From positions 125,303,988-125,367,987 of the forward strand of contig CM067082.1 in assembly GCA_034008185.1 (NCBI GenBank): DNA of 64,000 bases, in the 5' to 3' direction. A program made the position numbers and the translations under genes. The notes under the pieces were generated by a model. That model ran no database searches. It saw only the letters and a program-made list of their open reading frames with translations, and was not told the DNA's origin. This DNA comes from Gorsachius magnificus. Taxonomy: Eukaryota; Chordata; Aves; Pelecaniformes; Ardeidae. Numbering within the stretch: position 1 is the stretch's first letter; each line of letters opens with the position of its first letter. Below, piece by piece: positions 37,569 through 51,190 of this stretch.

Positions 37569-38466
37569 CAAATATTAGAGGAGAAAGGAAAAGAGAGAAG
37601 TTAAGCAAGGAAGAGGAAGTAGAAAGGTGATAACTTTCTCCAGGTCCAGCTCTAATAGAACTATGAGTTTCTTATTTAACTTGCAGTCTGTTTTTTAGTT
37701 TTCTCCTCTTCAAGGATTATTCAGTACATATGTAAATAGATGCATAATCCTACTGGACAGGATGCCCAAACTGTAACTGAGTTCAATGAGTGCAGTACTG
37801 AATTTATCTAACATGACACTAACAAGCCATCCTTTAAAGGTGCAAGTTTCATGCCTTTTTCTAGTTACCTTTTAAAAAAAAATTACGTCAAACACATAAC
37901 AAGGTGAAAAACTACATGTTTATAGAACCACTGAGGAGAAATATAGTAGTCTGTAGAAAACACAGAACGGTGCTGGTTGGTCCTTTCCCTGGGACTGTCT
38001 GGCAGGTATCCTGTAGGTGAACCTTCGACCCTGTAGCTTCACCTCTGCCCATACTCCTTGGATACAATTTCAGACAAGTTGCTTCCAAAAGCTGACACAA
38101 TAAGTGAACATCAAATCCAGTCTTATTCTTAATAGTCAGACCACTACTGTTATATCTGCAGCCACCAAACGGGAGATTCTTTTCGCTCCTTATGTGGCAC
38201 CTGGTTTCTTGTGACCAAAGAACACCAACAAGAGCCAATAAGCAGGATCGGGGCACACCAATGTCAGTTCCCCTTGTGAATTTCTTTCTAGAGGTTTCCA
38301 CAAATCTATCATGTTTGTATTCTTAGCAGTTTAGGTAATATATCCATTAACTAGTGTACTCACCAGCTTTGGGAAGACAAGGATTATAATCTGAAATGTT
38401 TTGATTCAGGACAAGGGAAATTCCTGTAATATGAGTACAATCAACAGCTGGCTGCCAACAGTCAAG

Positions 38467-38490
38467 CATGAGACTTTATAAAGTCTCATG
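38467..38490. repeat. Perfect 24-bp palindrome
   Basis: The half-site CATGAGACTTTA is followed with no spacer by its exact reverse complement. The centre contains TTTATAAA. The bases outside (G on the left, T on the right) break the symmetry, so the palindrome is exactly 24 bp. About 0.004 such perfect 24-mers would be expected by chance in 64 kb of random sequence. Confidence 0.95.
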
Positions 38491-41400
38491 TTTTATAGGG
38501 AAACAGAAAGCCCATAGCTCTTTTGGCCTTCCTGAGGTTTGTAGGAGCATCTCAAAGCCATGAAACAAGTGAATGAAAATTAATTCTAGAGATCCTATAT
38601 ATTTTTGTTAGTTACTGAGTTACTTTGTGATCCCATTCCCGCTTTACTGACTCTGCCTATTGAGCTAAAGGATAAACTTGTAGTTTTTTTAACAATCATG
38701 ACCTGCAGGCCAAAAGGTTTAACTTCATGTTTCAAAAATCAAATGCTAAAAAAGTGCTGAACACAGCTTAAAATAACACAGAAAGCAGTAATGCTCATTT
38801 AACACAGAAAAGCATCTTTCCTCAAGAGAAGTAGAAAAGGGTTAAAATCTTTCTTGATACAAAGGAATTCAAGTGTAACCAATTACTTTATATCAGTGGA
38901 GAATATGGTCCTGTTAAAGTCAACCAGATAGAACCTGGTATGGAGAAAAACATTATACTTACATACAGCAGAATGTCCAAGAAAAAGCTATTACAGAGCA
39001 GGCAGTAAATTCCAACTGATGCAATGAGCAGGAAACACTGGGTAGCAGAAATCTGATTAAATACATGTCAACTGGAAGGCCTTTCCTTGGACATTCAATC
39101 ACACAAAGAGTCTTGGGGAAAGTCCAGAGCAAGAGAAGAGCTTTTCATGTGAATTGCCAGGAAGGGGGAAAATGTACCCCTTTCTGGAAGGCATATTGTC
39201 AAAGAGTGCCAAAACTACTAGAAAAAGGAATTAAAGGGAGAAAGATCAAGGCAGAGGGAAAAAAAAAACCCACCAACATGTAGAGCATTTTGAATGAGTA
39301 GGTATATAGAAGAGTTGAAGTATGATACAGGTGTGGCAGACCTTTACAAACCACTTATAAAGAGAGAACAAAATAGGGCCACTCAGGAAAGGTCATCTGA
39401 GTGAGAAACAACATAAGCTACACTATGTCTACACTGGTGTTTAATTCAAATTAAACAATTCACTTGAATGAAATATTAATTTAACCCAGCTTTCCTAAAA
39501 GACATTATGGGGGCAAGCCCTAACATAAACACACAAAAGGAGAAGAGCCAAGAGGAGAAGGACAGGATTATCATAGTGAAAAACACTACAACTAAAAGTT
39601 GAGTCAGTTGGTTGCAGGCCAAAAATTTGTATTACAAAAAGCCAATCCTGAAATAGTGAAAAAGTAGTAGTTTGTAGACATCAGTTCTGGAAGTGATGGG
39701 AATCCCATTGCTTAATGAGCACAAACATTGTATATATCCTTCACCTATCGGAGCAAATGGGAACTCTACATATGTTTTTTGCTGTTCGTGAAGTCCAAGT
39801 ACATGACAGCTTACAGGCAGACACAGCAATCAGACAGCACACAGCTGCCACAGAGATGTTGAAAGAACAGCTACTTTCCACAGAGCAGAGAGTATCTGAT
39901 TTCCATGTTGTGCACTTCAGCACTGTGCATTTCAGTCCAAAGGAGATGAGCTAGTACATATGTCAGTGGACATCTCTTTATTTTGTGTCCTCTGCAGTGC
40001 TAATCACCAAGGAGCACATTCACTATTAATGCTTTCTGCCAATGTATTTGGCATGCAAATTCTTTGACTGTCTTCACTAAGAAGGTATAACCTGGATTTC
40101 CTGGTTAAATCAGCTAACTGCTGAGATTGTCTCTTGAGTCTCAAAATGTGTACTAGTTTTCTCAAAGCCCCTGTGCCTGGCAGTACATGAGAAAGTGAGA
40201 ATTCCACTCTGCTCATTTGTGGTTCTAGAAAAAAAACTTGAATATCAGACACAGATAAGTTGTGAAGAGTCCAATATACAGAGGAAAATAAAAGAAAACC
40301 CAAAATGCATTATGGTGTTTCAAGTCTCAAAATTGTGAGTGACTGATTTGGAAACCAGTAACAAGCTTGTCATCTCCAGAAAAGTAAATAAAACTGTACT
40401 GAATCAAAACAGAATTAAAAGCTTGTGGATTTTACTGAAAACCTATAATTTATCTTGAGAAAAATAAGTTTCAAACTACTTCTGCTTATGTTTTAGAGAA
40501 AAGATTTTATAACTATTAACATGAAGCTGTGCTTGTTCCGGCAAGTATCTGGTGGTTTTAGGTGCCCCTTTCCATCTAACCTGTTGACATTATCTGTCCC
40601 TTGGAACAAACCAGTTTTGGGGACTTTACCTCTCATATTTATCAGGAAGAAGAAAACACTCTTAAGCTGTGAAATAGGCAAAGCCACAATTTCAGCCTTA
40701 ATACTTTCCTGTCCTTTTCCTCAGACTCCTAATCAGTAAGTTCACACTTAGAATCTTCTAAAGAATTCAGTGAAAGTTTTCAGTGTGGATATGAAAGTAA
40801 TAATGATAATCCATTAATAATAAAGATTAAAAGTGAATGGATTTTCATTTTTCCATAATGTGTTATAGTAAAGCAATAGCTGATAGATTATAGATTGTTC
40901 CTATACCTCTAATTTTCACAAAAATGTTTGCATGAATGACTGTGGAAAAAAAAGGTGTCCCTACATACATAATTTACTCTTTCCCTTCTGAGAGTGTACT
41001 GCTCAAAATATTCAGAGAGTAGCAACTGCTATTAATGCATCCAGCTTGTCAAATATGTAGTACACTGTATGTAAAGATGTCCCATTATCAACAGTCCATT
41101 ACTACTCCAAATAACTGTTCTGGTATGTAGTCTACCTGAAATTATATTAGTCATTGATGCATTTTTTTCCTTCTGGTAAAGCATGAAGAAAAAGAAGCAG
41201 GGAAGCAAAGAAATAGTGTCTGTGCTTCAGTGTTGCAAAGAAAAGCTTACATGTAAGAACTCATCGTAGATGGTGAATTGGCGTATACCTGGGCCTGGAG
41301 ACACACCTAACTAAAATGGCAAAATGAGAAGTTGGATCACCAGTTCTTGAGTTCCACTTCTAATTTGTTAATATTTTTATTAATTATTTCAGCGGTTTTC

Positions 41401-42942
41401 ATTTTAGTAAAAAGTATAAAATGTTAAGTGCTAACCTGAGAGAAGGAAACGATTGTGAAGCAGGAAGAATATACATAGGGAAGAACAGATAATAAAATAG
41501 ATCTCTTCATTTTCAGATTAAAGCAAAATTTAAGGCATCAGAATTTCATGTGCGGTGGCAGAATTCCCGTCGTCAATTAGCATGTCTGGCAGAACAGGGC
41601 ACTTCCAGCATTCCCATTGATTTCTGGTTAAATTCATAAATGTAAGCTCCATGCTAATTTTTCAATCAACTCCAATTAGAATAGGTTTCATTTACAAGGG
41701 CACTTTGAAGATTCAGGACAAAATTAACTCGAGATAACATGCCATTCCCTGAAAGCACTGGAAGCGTGTCAGGTCCTAATAATGTCAAATATGATATACC
41801 ATGTTCAAACCTTTATAAATGACAGTCTAGTGATTCTGTTATTTAGCCATCACTCAGCAGATGCTGGCCTTCAAGTGTGCTAAAATCCAAGCACTGCTTC
41901 ACCAATAATGCCAATGGATGAGTTAAAAGTTCCACTGCTTGTTCATGCTGAAGGAAAGCCTCAAAGAATTCAGTACAAATTATAGCTAAACATTCCCATG
42001 GTTCACTCTCTCCTAGTGCTTAGCAACGAAAATATGGTGCTCCATAGTTGCAGGGCCCCTGTGCCAACATACATAAAGAGTAAGGGGTGGGAGGGTTAAA
42101 GGAAGGATGTCAGTCATATTTTGGGCAAAAAATGACAGCTGTGGCTCACCAGAAAGTGTTATGGCTGACAGTCTCCATCATTATCTTATTTCTTAGTATC
42201 ATAGTCTGTAATTAGAGTGCAGCTGATGTGCTGAGAAATATCTTTTCCACTATTTACAGAAAAGAGGGAAGCACTTATTCAAAACCTAGTCAGGTTTCCA
42301 AACGGTTTAAGTCCCATGCTAATTTCCCCAGATATTTTATATTAAGAAAGATGGATAGGCTTCTAAACCAATACTGTTTCTATGTCAAAAATGCATTTCT
42401 ATTTCCATGTTTATATTTTTCAGTCTGAAAAAAACCATATAGGTGTCACTTGACAAGAAATATCATGCTCGTCTTGTGAAATCCTGAAAGTGCTGAGGTA
42501 CAACAATAAATTTATTTTATGTGGTACACTATTCAAAATTACTTACTTGACTTAGAATTATAAACATATATTTTATGTTACAGCTAGCTAGAAGGTTACA
42601 TCTTAGTTGTGGTCTTTCTTCATCCATTTGCAGGCATCACTTTTGCAAGCAAACCGTTTTTATTTATATGGATATAATGTCATAACTGAAGCAGCAGAAA
42701 AAGCTAGCCCAAAACACCTCAAAACCCCCTCCATTACAAGAGATGAGATTTATAGTTCCAGGGTGAGCTCACATAAACACAATTACCATATGAACTGTCT
42801 GAGACGTAGATAGCATTGCCTAGGGCAATTATCAAGGGCCTCCTTACCTTTTTTTAATCATGTCCCGTACTGTATCATGTCTCACAAATAATGAGACCGC
42901 AGCAATCCCTGCAGAGCCATTGAGACAAGAAAATAATAGAAG

Positions 42943-42968
42943 CAGAAAGGATTGGTTAATCCTTTCTG
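42943..42968. repeat. Perfect 11-bp inverted repeat, 4-bp loop
   Basis: Arms CAGAAAGGATT and AATCCTTTCTG are exact reverse complements around the loop GGTT. It could form a cruciform or an RNA hairpin; the stem is too short for a typical microRNA precursor. Confidence 0.85.
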
Positions 42969-45232
42969 TAAGTTAAATTTTTTGCAATTTGGCACAGACT
43001 TTGCAAGCAATGATATAATGAATTTTGTACTTACATGATACATGATCTAAAAGGAAGTCCAAAAGTTAAGAGCATACATCTTTTGGGGGTCAGGTTTAAA
43101 TTCCCAGGACTTTCAAGACATGAAGAGTGAACAGCCTGACTACTGAAATATGAAACTTAGCATTATCATCATGCATATCCATCACTTTTGTTTGTTAACC
43201 TATCTGGAATGAGAGAAATTAGAGGGAGAGCCATGGTAAGCATCTGGCATGTACTAGAGTAGTCAAGGCATCTTCAAAAGGACCATATTTTAAAGAGTTC
43301 ATACCAGCAAAGATGAACTAGAATGGACTGCTTTAAAAAATAATTCAATCATTAAGTGACTAATTTAACAAAGCATGTGGAGTCTGTTTATGCCCTTAAG
43401 AAACACTGATTTTATTATTCCAAGATTTACACATAGTTCTGAGCCATGAGGACTCAATATGTCAGACCAATAATTCAACAGCTGGAAGTTGGCACATGCA
43501 AATTTTTACCAGCGAATAGTTTTTCCAGTACATTTAGGTTTAGGTCCACGAGTTGCTCTTCATCTCTCAAGTGACAGTTAATGCTTGCTGAAGTCACTAG
43601 GAGCAGACAACACACATACCATGCAGATCCTCACTACTGCTCAGTAACTTGCCAGCCTGTTGATGCTATTTGCATATGTAACAACGCTGTTTGAACATCT
43701 GCATAAGCCATTTATTCAATGGGCTTAGTTAATCAACAGGGTGAAAATCACTTTATATTGTAAAGGATCATCTTACAAATAAGTTATGTCCCAATTAAAC
43801 GAATCCCACAACATTCAACTGCCCACGTGGTCTTCTCAATAAATGGCTAAATTCCGCATTTTTAAATTGGATTAAATAACTGCATAAGAAAAAGGAACAC
43901 ACGTGGAGAAACTTTGACACAGAACAGTCTTACGCCTTCAGCCTTTAGGGTTCCAGACCTGCCATTCTATTAGAGGAATATCATGCTATGCATCTCTGCT
44001 CAGTCTATGACTCACCTCTTGAGGTGAGCCTTTGAGTAGGAACATGAGAGATCATGTCTTGCCACAGGAGCCACTTCTAGAGATTTTTCTATCTCCTCCT
44101 CCACGAAGATACCACTAAAGGTCCCAACAACCATACCAGCAATTCACATGTCAAAACTCTCCCCATAGTCTTTTGGAATAAATCTCCTGAGAGCATCATC
44201 CTTGGATTATGTATACTGCCATTATTAGTGAATGATGATAAGCTGTTAATTTGAGATGACACCATTTTTTGTGGAGTCTTTTATGAATAACAGTTTTTCT
44301 TCTTTAGTTTGCTGACTAGGGGCCCACAAAAAAAAATGGGATGGGGGTTTTAAGTTAACTCCAAACCAAAATTTTGCAACATTTTCTGACTGATCAGACA
44401 AATGAAAATATTTAATTTGGGGTTGAAAAAAAAAAGAACCCAGAATTAAATCATACAGCCAAATTCTGCTCAACCCCAAATTCTCATTGAATCCAAACCT
44501 CTTCAAACAAAAATGCCTGATTGGATTCATCTTCAGCTCTAAGGAAATCATTGCTGCTCTGTTTACTCAGTGAAACAGCAATACCGTGATATGACAGTCT
44601 TGGAAGACTCACCACCTGTGCAGTTAATAGAAACTCAGATGAGAACATCTGCTGGTTCTGAATTCTTTGAGTTGGTGAAAAAGAACTGGAGCTACTAATA
44701 TTTAAAATTATAAATACTATAAATATGAACATACTTAACTCTACCCACTTTTAAGGCAAGCAATGTCAAGTTGAAGTTTTAAAACTCTATGTTCTCCAAA
44801 TACAACATTTTACAAGTCACATCAATATTTTTAGGCAAAGCCAGCTGCTTGGCACTGCCTGCTGATCTGACTGATAAGGAATGTCATTGCATCTGTTTTT
44901 GGCAATAAATTAGAATCTGAAATAAAAAGAAATCTTGCAGAATACATTGGTGAGTGTTCATAAATGGTCACTTGGACAAAAGCATACAGAAATCAGGGTC
45001 TGTATGTCCATGAGGAGTGAATGCAATCACTTATATTGTAAGAAAAAGCACTTCCATGGTAGTCACTAATGTACAAATACACTGATGATCAGAATCACAG
45101 CTAAGGGAAAGGTTAGAGATGCCAAGTATGCCTGAACGGGGTAGGCTGCTGCTACTTAGGGCATATAGGGAATATATAGGAGCAGGTGTCAGCTGTAGGG
45201 AACCTAAAGGAAGGAGGGATATCTGCAAGGTA

Positions 45233-45280
45233 AGGGGAGGGGAGGGGGAGGGGGGAGAGAGAGGCAAAGAGAGAGAGGGC
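45233..45280 (+). repeat. G-rich purine tract with G-quadruplex motif
   Basis: Positions 45234-45255 hold four G-runs of 4, 4, 5 and 6 separated by single A residues, followed by a GA-rich tail to about 45280. It fits a very stable predicted quadruplex and may also be a degraded microsatellite. Confidence 0.8.
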
Positions 45281-48200
45281 TGCTATGGCTCTTCTGAGGA
45301 TGCTGCTGGGTGGCGGAAACATTTGGCTGTTAATCCTAAAATAATACTTCTCTTATTCACTGGAGAGGGGCAAATATGACATGATTTTTAATGTAACATT
45401 TTTATTTTAACAATGCCTGAAGGCAGAACTTGAGCCTGACTGCATAGAGGCACTGCAAAAACACAGAAAAAAATGGCCCTTGTCTCAGGAAACACAAAGC
45501 CTGTTAAAGCTTCTTGTTCTCCTTGGATAATATTATGAGGAACGACAAATAGCAATGCGATCAAAACATTGTTTATTTAAAAGTCTGTATGTCCTTTCTG
45601 AATCCAGCCAAACTTTTTACAAAATTCCAGTCCGCCACAATTATAACTCCTTTTTCAAAGAATCCTCACAGAACCACAACCCTTTCAGCAGATACACAAC
45701 TCATCCAAATACATGCAAACAGAGATGTGGATTGGAACAGAATAAATCCCTCAGTAAAGCTCCCTGTATTAACACTGGGACAAGAATTTATTCAAATGCT
45801 AGGAGATTGTAACCCTACCTCTACAATTTTCTTAACTAAATTAGATATCAAAGTCTCTAGCTTCTTTCTAACAGTTATGCGGTAGCAATGAAAGGAAAAT
45901 CCCGGCCCCTACTTAAGTTAAAATTCATCTTCAAAAGCCAGCTAAAATTAAGCTTTTGTTCCTAGGCTTCATCTTTGGCTGCTCCTTGTGTTCAGCCCTG
46001 AAAGTTTCTAGAGCCCTGGTTGTCTCTCCTGGGTTTAATCCAATCCTGATGGAGGCTGAGAGGAGCCTTTGTCCCCTTCCTCCCCTCCTCTCCTTTCTCA
46101 AGGGAGTCTTCTAACCCAGACTCAAGCTAAACTACACCAAATGCAAACCACTGACAAAATTTCTTTTATACCTGACTATAAATTACCTACTCTGCATAGT
46201 GCATTATGATGGGTACTTTGAAAATATGTTAAAGGACCAAAGCCCAGTCTAAAAACATTAACTTTATTTGTCTCAGCTGGATTAACTGTGCAGAGGAGAA
46301 TGTAGCTGTCTTTCTCTCGCATACCGGTTTGTTTTATCTCTTATCCAAGTGGTTAGGCATAAAGCTTCATCAGTGGTGTATGCGACTATAAAACATTGGA
46401 TAGAAAGATGGAAGAACTGATGTGCAAAGTGTCCTTCATGCTGATAACAAAGCTATATCACCATGGTACATGTTTCCCCTTGTCTTCTTTTTACATTCTT
46501 GCATAAGAGCAGCAGAATTTTTTACAAAATATTTGTATAAAATAAAGTTCCATGAATATGGGCAAAGAGAATTATGTAATTGAGCTCCAGTGGTTACACG
46601 CAGCCAGAATTTTGCACTGAAATATCTGAAAGATAAAAATCTTGGTAAAAAGTCATGTGTTTGTTCCTGTTTATAGAATATTTTTTTTGTCTGGAGGTTT
46701 ATCTTGAACAATAATTCTGCATTCAAGGTCTGATGTGACTGTCCTACATGTAATCTCATTATCTTCCTAACAGAGAGAACAGGAATGTAAATATAAAGGA
46801 ACTATGGGTTTTGACTTAGAAACCATGCATTTTGTTGCTTTCATTTCTGAACTGTCTCGAAGCTAACCCAGCCTGTTGTGAACATGAGAAGAGAAATCCA
46901 TCTGGGCAAAACCTTGTTGTATAGTAGTATGAGACCCAATCCCAGAAACTCAGTTCCTCTAGTCAGTAGGCCACTTTTGAAAGGGTGGTAGTGTGTCTTT
47001 TAAAGATAAGCCTTTAGAAGTTAAATTATTTAGTCTATGGGAACAGGCTTTGCAGAGACCTTGTACTTCATGTAGCTGTTCTCCCTGGCAAGATTCTCCT
47101 TGATTTTTGGTAAGCCAGACACACATTTCTACCTACCTTGTTTACTTGAAGGTGATCCTTAATATCCTGCCTTTCTTAGGTGGATAGTGGATGAAACTAT
47201 ATTTGCTTATATTCTGCCTGTGCACAGAAAAACCTTATGTGTCTCTACTGATTAATTCCTTGACTAGATCAATTTACATTGTTTATGCTTTCTAAATTTT
47301 CTGGCTAGGCCTTGGCATGTGTGCCAGTGGCATGCAATGCCCAGCATCTATATGACCAGCTTTTGTGGTGTCACTCTGCTGTAAATCATGGAAATAATGG
47401 AAAGCATTTCTGAATTACATCCTTAGCCAATACTAGAAACCTGGCCTACTGTTTTCTATAAACTATAGCGGCAGAAATTATTCCTCCTGTGAAGAAGTCA
47501 TTTCATTCTCGATTTGTCTTACTTTTCCCCAGAATATTCTTAAATTTGGATAAGCATCCCTCTGTTACAGGCTGATTACAGGGGAAGAACTGCATTTCAT
47601 CCTGAGCTCATGTGCAAATATTTCCTCAGTTAACACATTTCTCCATTCCCAGTAGGATTAGATCATTGTACCTCTAATATTTCACAAGAATTTGCTGCTG
47701 GTTTGATAAATTGAAAAGATGGCATCTTCTCTACCGCAAAGTCCTTTGCCCCACAAAAAAAGCCATACTGTAATAAATAATAAATATACAGTACAGCTTC
47801 CTTAGACAGATTCCAAGAATTTTATATGCTGTAATTTAATCCTTAGAAAACCAGAGGATATTAAATGAACTAAACTGTCTTAGCCAGAAATCTCTGATTT
47901 GGGCTGCTCTTTGATGTTTATATCTGAAAGTCTTTGATGTCTTAAAATTGTTTCAGAAATTAGAAAAAAATCTTGACTTTGTAAATCATTTTGTGATTAC
48001 TTAAATGACAATATGATGATGAATGGCACAGAGTTTACAAAAATGAATCATTTCTCTGAATATTAAGTTAATCAAAAAGCCAAGGCTGTCTAGTATGAGC
48101 TCCTAGTGCCTTAAAGATCCTTTGGCATTCCAGATGCACAATGAAACAAAAATAGTGTAGCCTTATTATGAGCACCTTTCCACATCTGCAATCCTGTTAT

Positions 48201-49931
48201 ACAATAAACTCTTGTTCTTTTGTAGCAAGATTGCACTGGTTCTTTTTTTCATTCTTTTTTATTATTAATTTGAAACATGTGGGGAGAGGGTAATCCAGTA
48301 AGCCATAGGCATTTCATATCAGAGCTTTCATGCAATCACATGTAACGTCAACCATCTGGGTGGAAGGATAGATAGAACTTGGTTTATATCAATAGACTGT
48401 GAATGATAGCAAGGAGCAGAAACTGGATTTCAAATGAATATTATATATGTATATATATTACAAATAAATTTTTAAATAGCAAGCACTATACAATAAGAAC
48501 GTTTGTTGTATTTACAACACTGTGAATGTATACCATTGTTTGTAAGTGGATGCAAATGGCACATATGAAACAAAAGAGAACAAGTTGTATGCATATACAT
48601 GTGCAAAAAGAGAGATTTCTGTCAGCAACATATTTTTCTGATTGGTAAATAAATGGCATTTTGAAATTCCACAAAACTAGTGATTAGGTAGAAAATTAAA
48701 AGATAATAATTTAGAAACCAGATGTCTGTTTTTATTTTGAGCAAAGAGAAAGCATTATCTCTGAAAACACATTCGTTTATTGTTTATTTTCAAAGTGGAC
48801 TTTAAAATTAAATTACAGTGTTTGGAAGAAAAAAATTAAATAGACATCTGAAAGAAATAGAATCTATTTATAATTTTACCTTTTTGATGTCAAAAGATAT
48901 CCTAGAGGAAAGCCTTAGGGGTATAAATTCTTCTCAGACTTACAGTAAAGGCAGGCAATTTTTTAAAATTCATAATCCTCTATCAAAGGTTTGTGAAAAC
49001 CTGATAAAAATTCAAGGGTTCATGCATCTAAAAGATTAAAACCAACAACCAATGCAAACACTTAAAATTATTTACAGTCCTGTGAAATCCAAACTGCATG
49101 CATGTGGAGTACTCTGTATATTGTAAAAACAGTCTGGAATTCTGTACAATAGAAGCAGAGATGAAAATATATGACACGCAATATCTTCTCCAGTACAGTA
49201 CAAATTAGTGAGTTTTCACTCCACATTTAGATAACATATCGTCTTATCATTAAGACAATTCTATGTTGATGTTTTCTTTTAATGTAGCATTCCAGATGTT
49301 TGTTCTCTATTCTCTACAAGTGACTGAATAGGAACAAATTCCAAGGTGAGAATCTGAACACTGCAATTATGTTCTGGTTGGTTGAATAGTTTCGTAAATA
49401 AGCCATTAAAAGAGGTACTACTTCAGGTTAGTTTTTTAGATGGTTAATAGTCTGACTGATTGATTTTTATTTTTTTTTTGGTTGCTTCCTTTTGAGTAGT
49501 GAGTGTTCTACACAGCCCCCTGCCTTTTACATTCATCACTTCATTTTAAAGAACAAAAGCCACAAGCCAGCAGATCACTTAAGCACTTGATAACTTCAAG
49601 TTCTCATCACACTTGAAGTGAATGGCGCTACTTCTGTATGGATATCTATGAACACAAATAAGCGTTTTGCCTTTTTGGAACTTAAACATTGACTAAAAAG
49701 CTCAGACCTACTCCTTCAAAATATTCTGCTGTATTTCATGCATATTTTCTCAGATGCCACGACCACACAGTCAAGAGCTTTTATTGGTCATCTATCCTAA
49801 ATAAACTCTGTGGAAACTTGTTCAGAACCTGAGGACAAGGGGGCATGCCATCTCCTCTTATTGTTGGGAGGAAGTGTGCTCTTTCAAAGGAAAAAGGCAT
49901 CGGGGTTCAGAACTCTGGATTCCAAGACCTG

Positions 49932-51190
49932 CAGGATCATAGAAATGTTGTTTGTACGGGACATTTGGAGGTCTCTCCCACACAAAGTTTACTTTTGCTA
50001 GCCCTAGATCAGGTCAGACATATCTTAGTGCTCTCCTGCCTAGAAAACTCTCAGTGAGGAAGATTCCCCATTCTCTCTGTGCAGCCTGTTCCAGTGTTGT
50101 ACTGCCTGTCTGCCACAATTAAGAAGTTTTTGTCATCTTTGCATCTCCCCTCCTAGTAGCTGCAGGTTGCTAGGTTGCTAATAGATCCTTCCCTAGCCCC
50201 CTTTTTGTCAGACTAAACAAGTCCAGCTTCTTCAACCTCTCTTCATGACCATCTTCAAAGTGCACCCCTCAGCAACGTCTTGTGTCTCAGCATCCCTCAG
50301 GTACCAGGGGACTCCAAACTAGTCTTTGTTTTCCTTATACAGCTTCATCAGTGCCAAGCAGAGGACAATAATAATTTCATTTGGACTGCTCCCATTCTCC
50401 CCCTAACATAGTCCAATACATAGCTTACTTTATTTGCAATTTGCACTACTGGTTTATATTCTATCTGTATCATTGCTTTCCTCTTGCTCACTCAACATGT
50501 CATCTCATGATAGTAGGCAATCAAGCTGGTCAAGCCTGATTTGTCATTGGGAAGTCTGAGCTAGTTACTGCTGATTGTTTTCATGTGCTTGGAGACAGAT
50601 TCCAAGGGGACATGCTTCACGATCTTTACAGGGATTAATAAGGCCTATAATTCCACAAGTCCTCCTATCACTTTTCTTGAAGATGGGCATAGTGTTATCC
50701 ATTTTGGTTGTAACCACAGTTTTCTTCAGAGGCAGCAACCTTGCAATCACCACAGCCAGCTCTTTTAATGGCCTTGGATGAATCCCATCCAGCTCCATTA
50801 TTTTTAAAATTCTCTCGGTAATACTTACCCTGTTTCTATTGCATTATTGGGTTTCCCTCTCTTTACCAAACTGCATTGGTCCACACAGAGGTGTGAGATT
50901 TGGCTTTGCTTGTGAAAACTGAGACAAAAAAGGTGAAGTCGACTTCAACCTTTTCTGTATCATCTCTCACTACCTCATCAAACTCACATTTTTCCTGAAC
51001 TTTATTTTGCAACTAAGATATCTGCAGTCTTCTCTCATCACTTTTTACGTCCCTGACTACTTTTAGCTCTGATATTGGTCTCTCCAATCTTGTCCCTAAA
51101 TACTAAAGAAAAGTACTGTAAACATGCTTTTTCAGCTATTTTCCTTCTGCCTCTTGCATGTTCCCTTTGCATTTTAATTCATCAGGAAGA
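49932..51190 (-). mobile_element. Ancient, highly decayed CR1 LINE
   Basis: Reading on the minus strand, the segment follows the order of a CR1. Near 50890-50935 comes a piece resembling the FASVFTSK region. Then the frame at 50565-50798 has MELDGIHPRPLKELAVVIA and, later, TMPIFKK, corresponding to the conserved GIHPRVLKELA...VTPIFKKG part of CR1 ORF2. Weak matches to LFSLTKRGLG-type sequence follow near 50200 and to TLEQAA-type sequence near 50080. A worn 3' end (ATTTCTATGATCC) lies at about 49935-49947. Many indels and stops, and the absence of close similarity to the other copies, indicate great age. The reverse-transcriptase core is largely lost. Edges are approximate. Confidence 0.72.

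Larger units (their letters stand above)
36642..49931. other. Intergenic unique sequence, 13.3 kb
   Basis: The longest element-free stretch. No gene is supported. The longest frame is 129 codons on the minus strand at 37912-38301, unrecognised. It contains an (AAAAT)n run, a perfect 24-bp palindrome at 38467-38490, a hairpin at 42943-42968 and a G-rich purine tract at 45233-45280. Being old, unique and close to a developmental gene, it is the best place to look for conserved noncoding elements, but conservation cannot be judged from one sequence. Confidence 0.65.
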
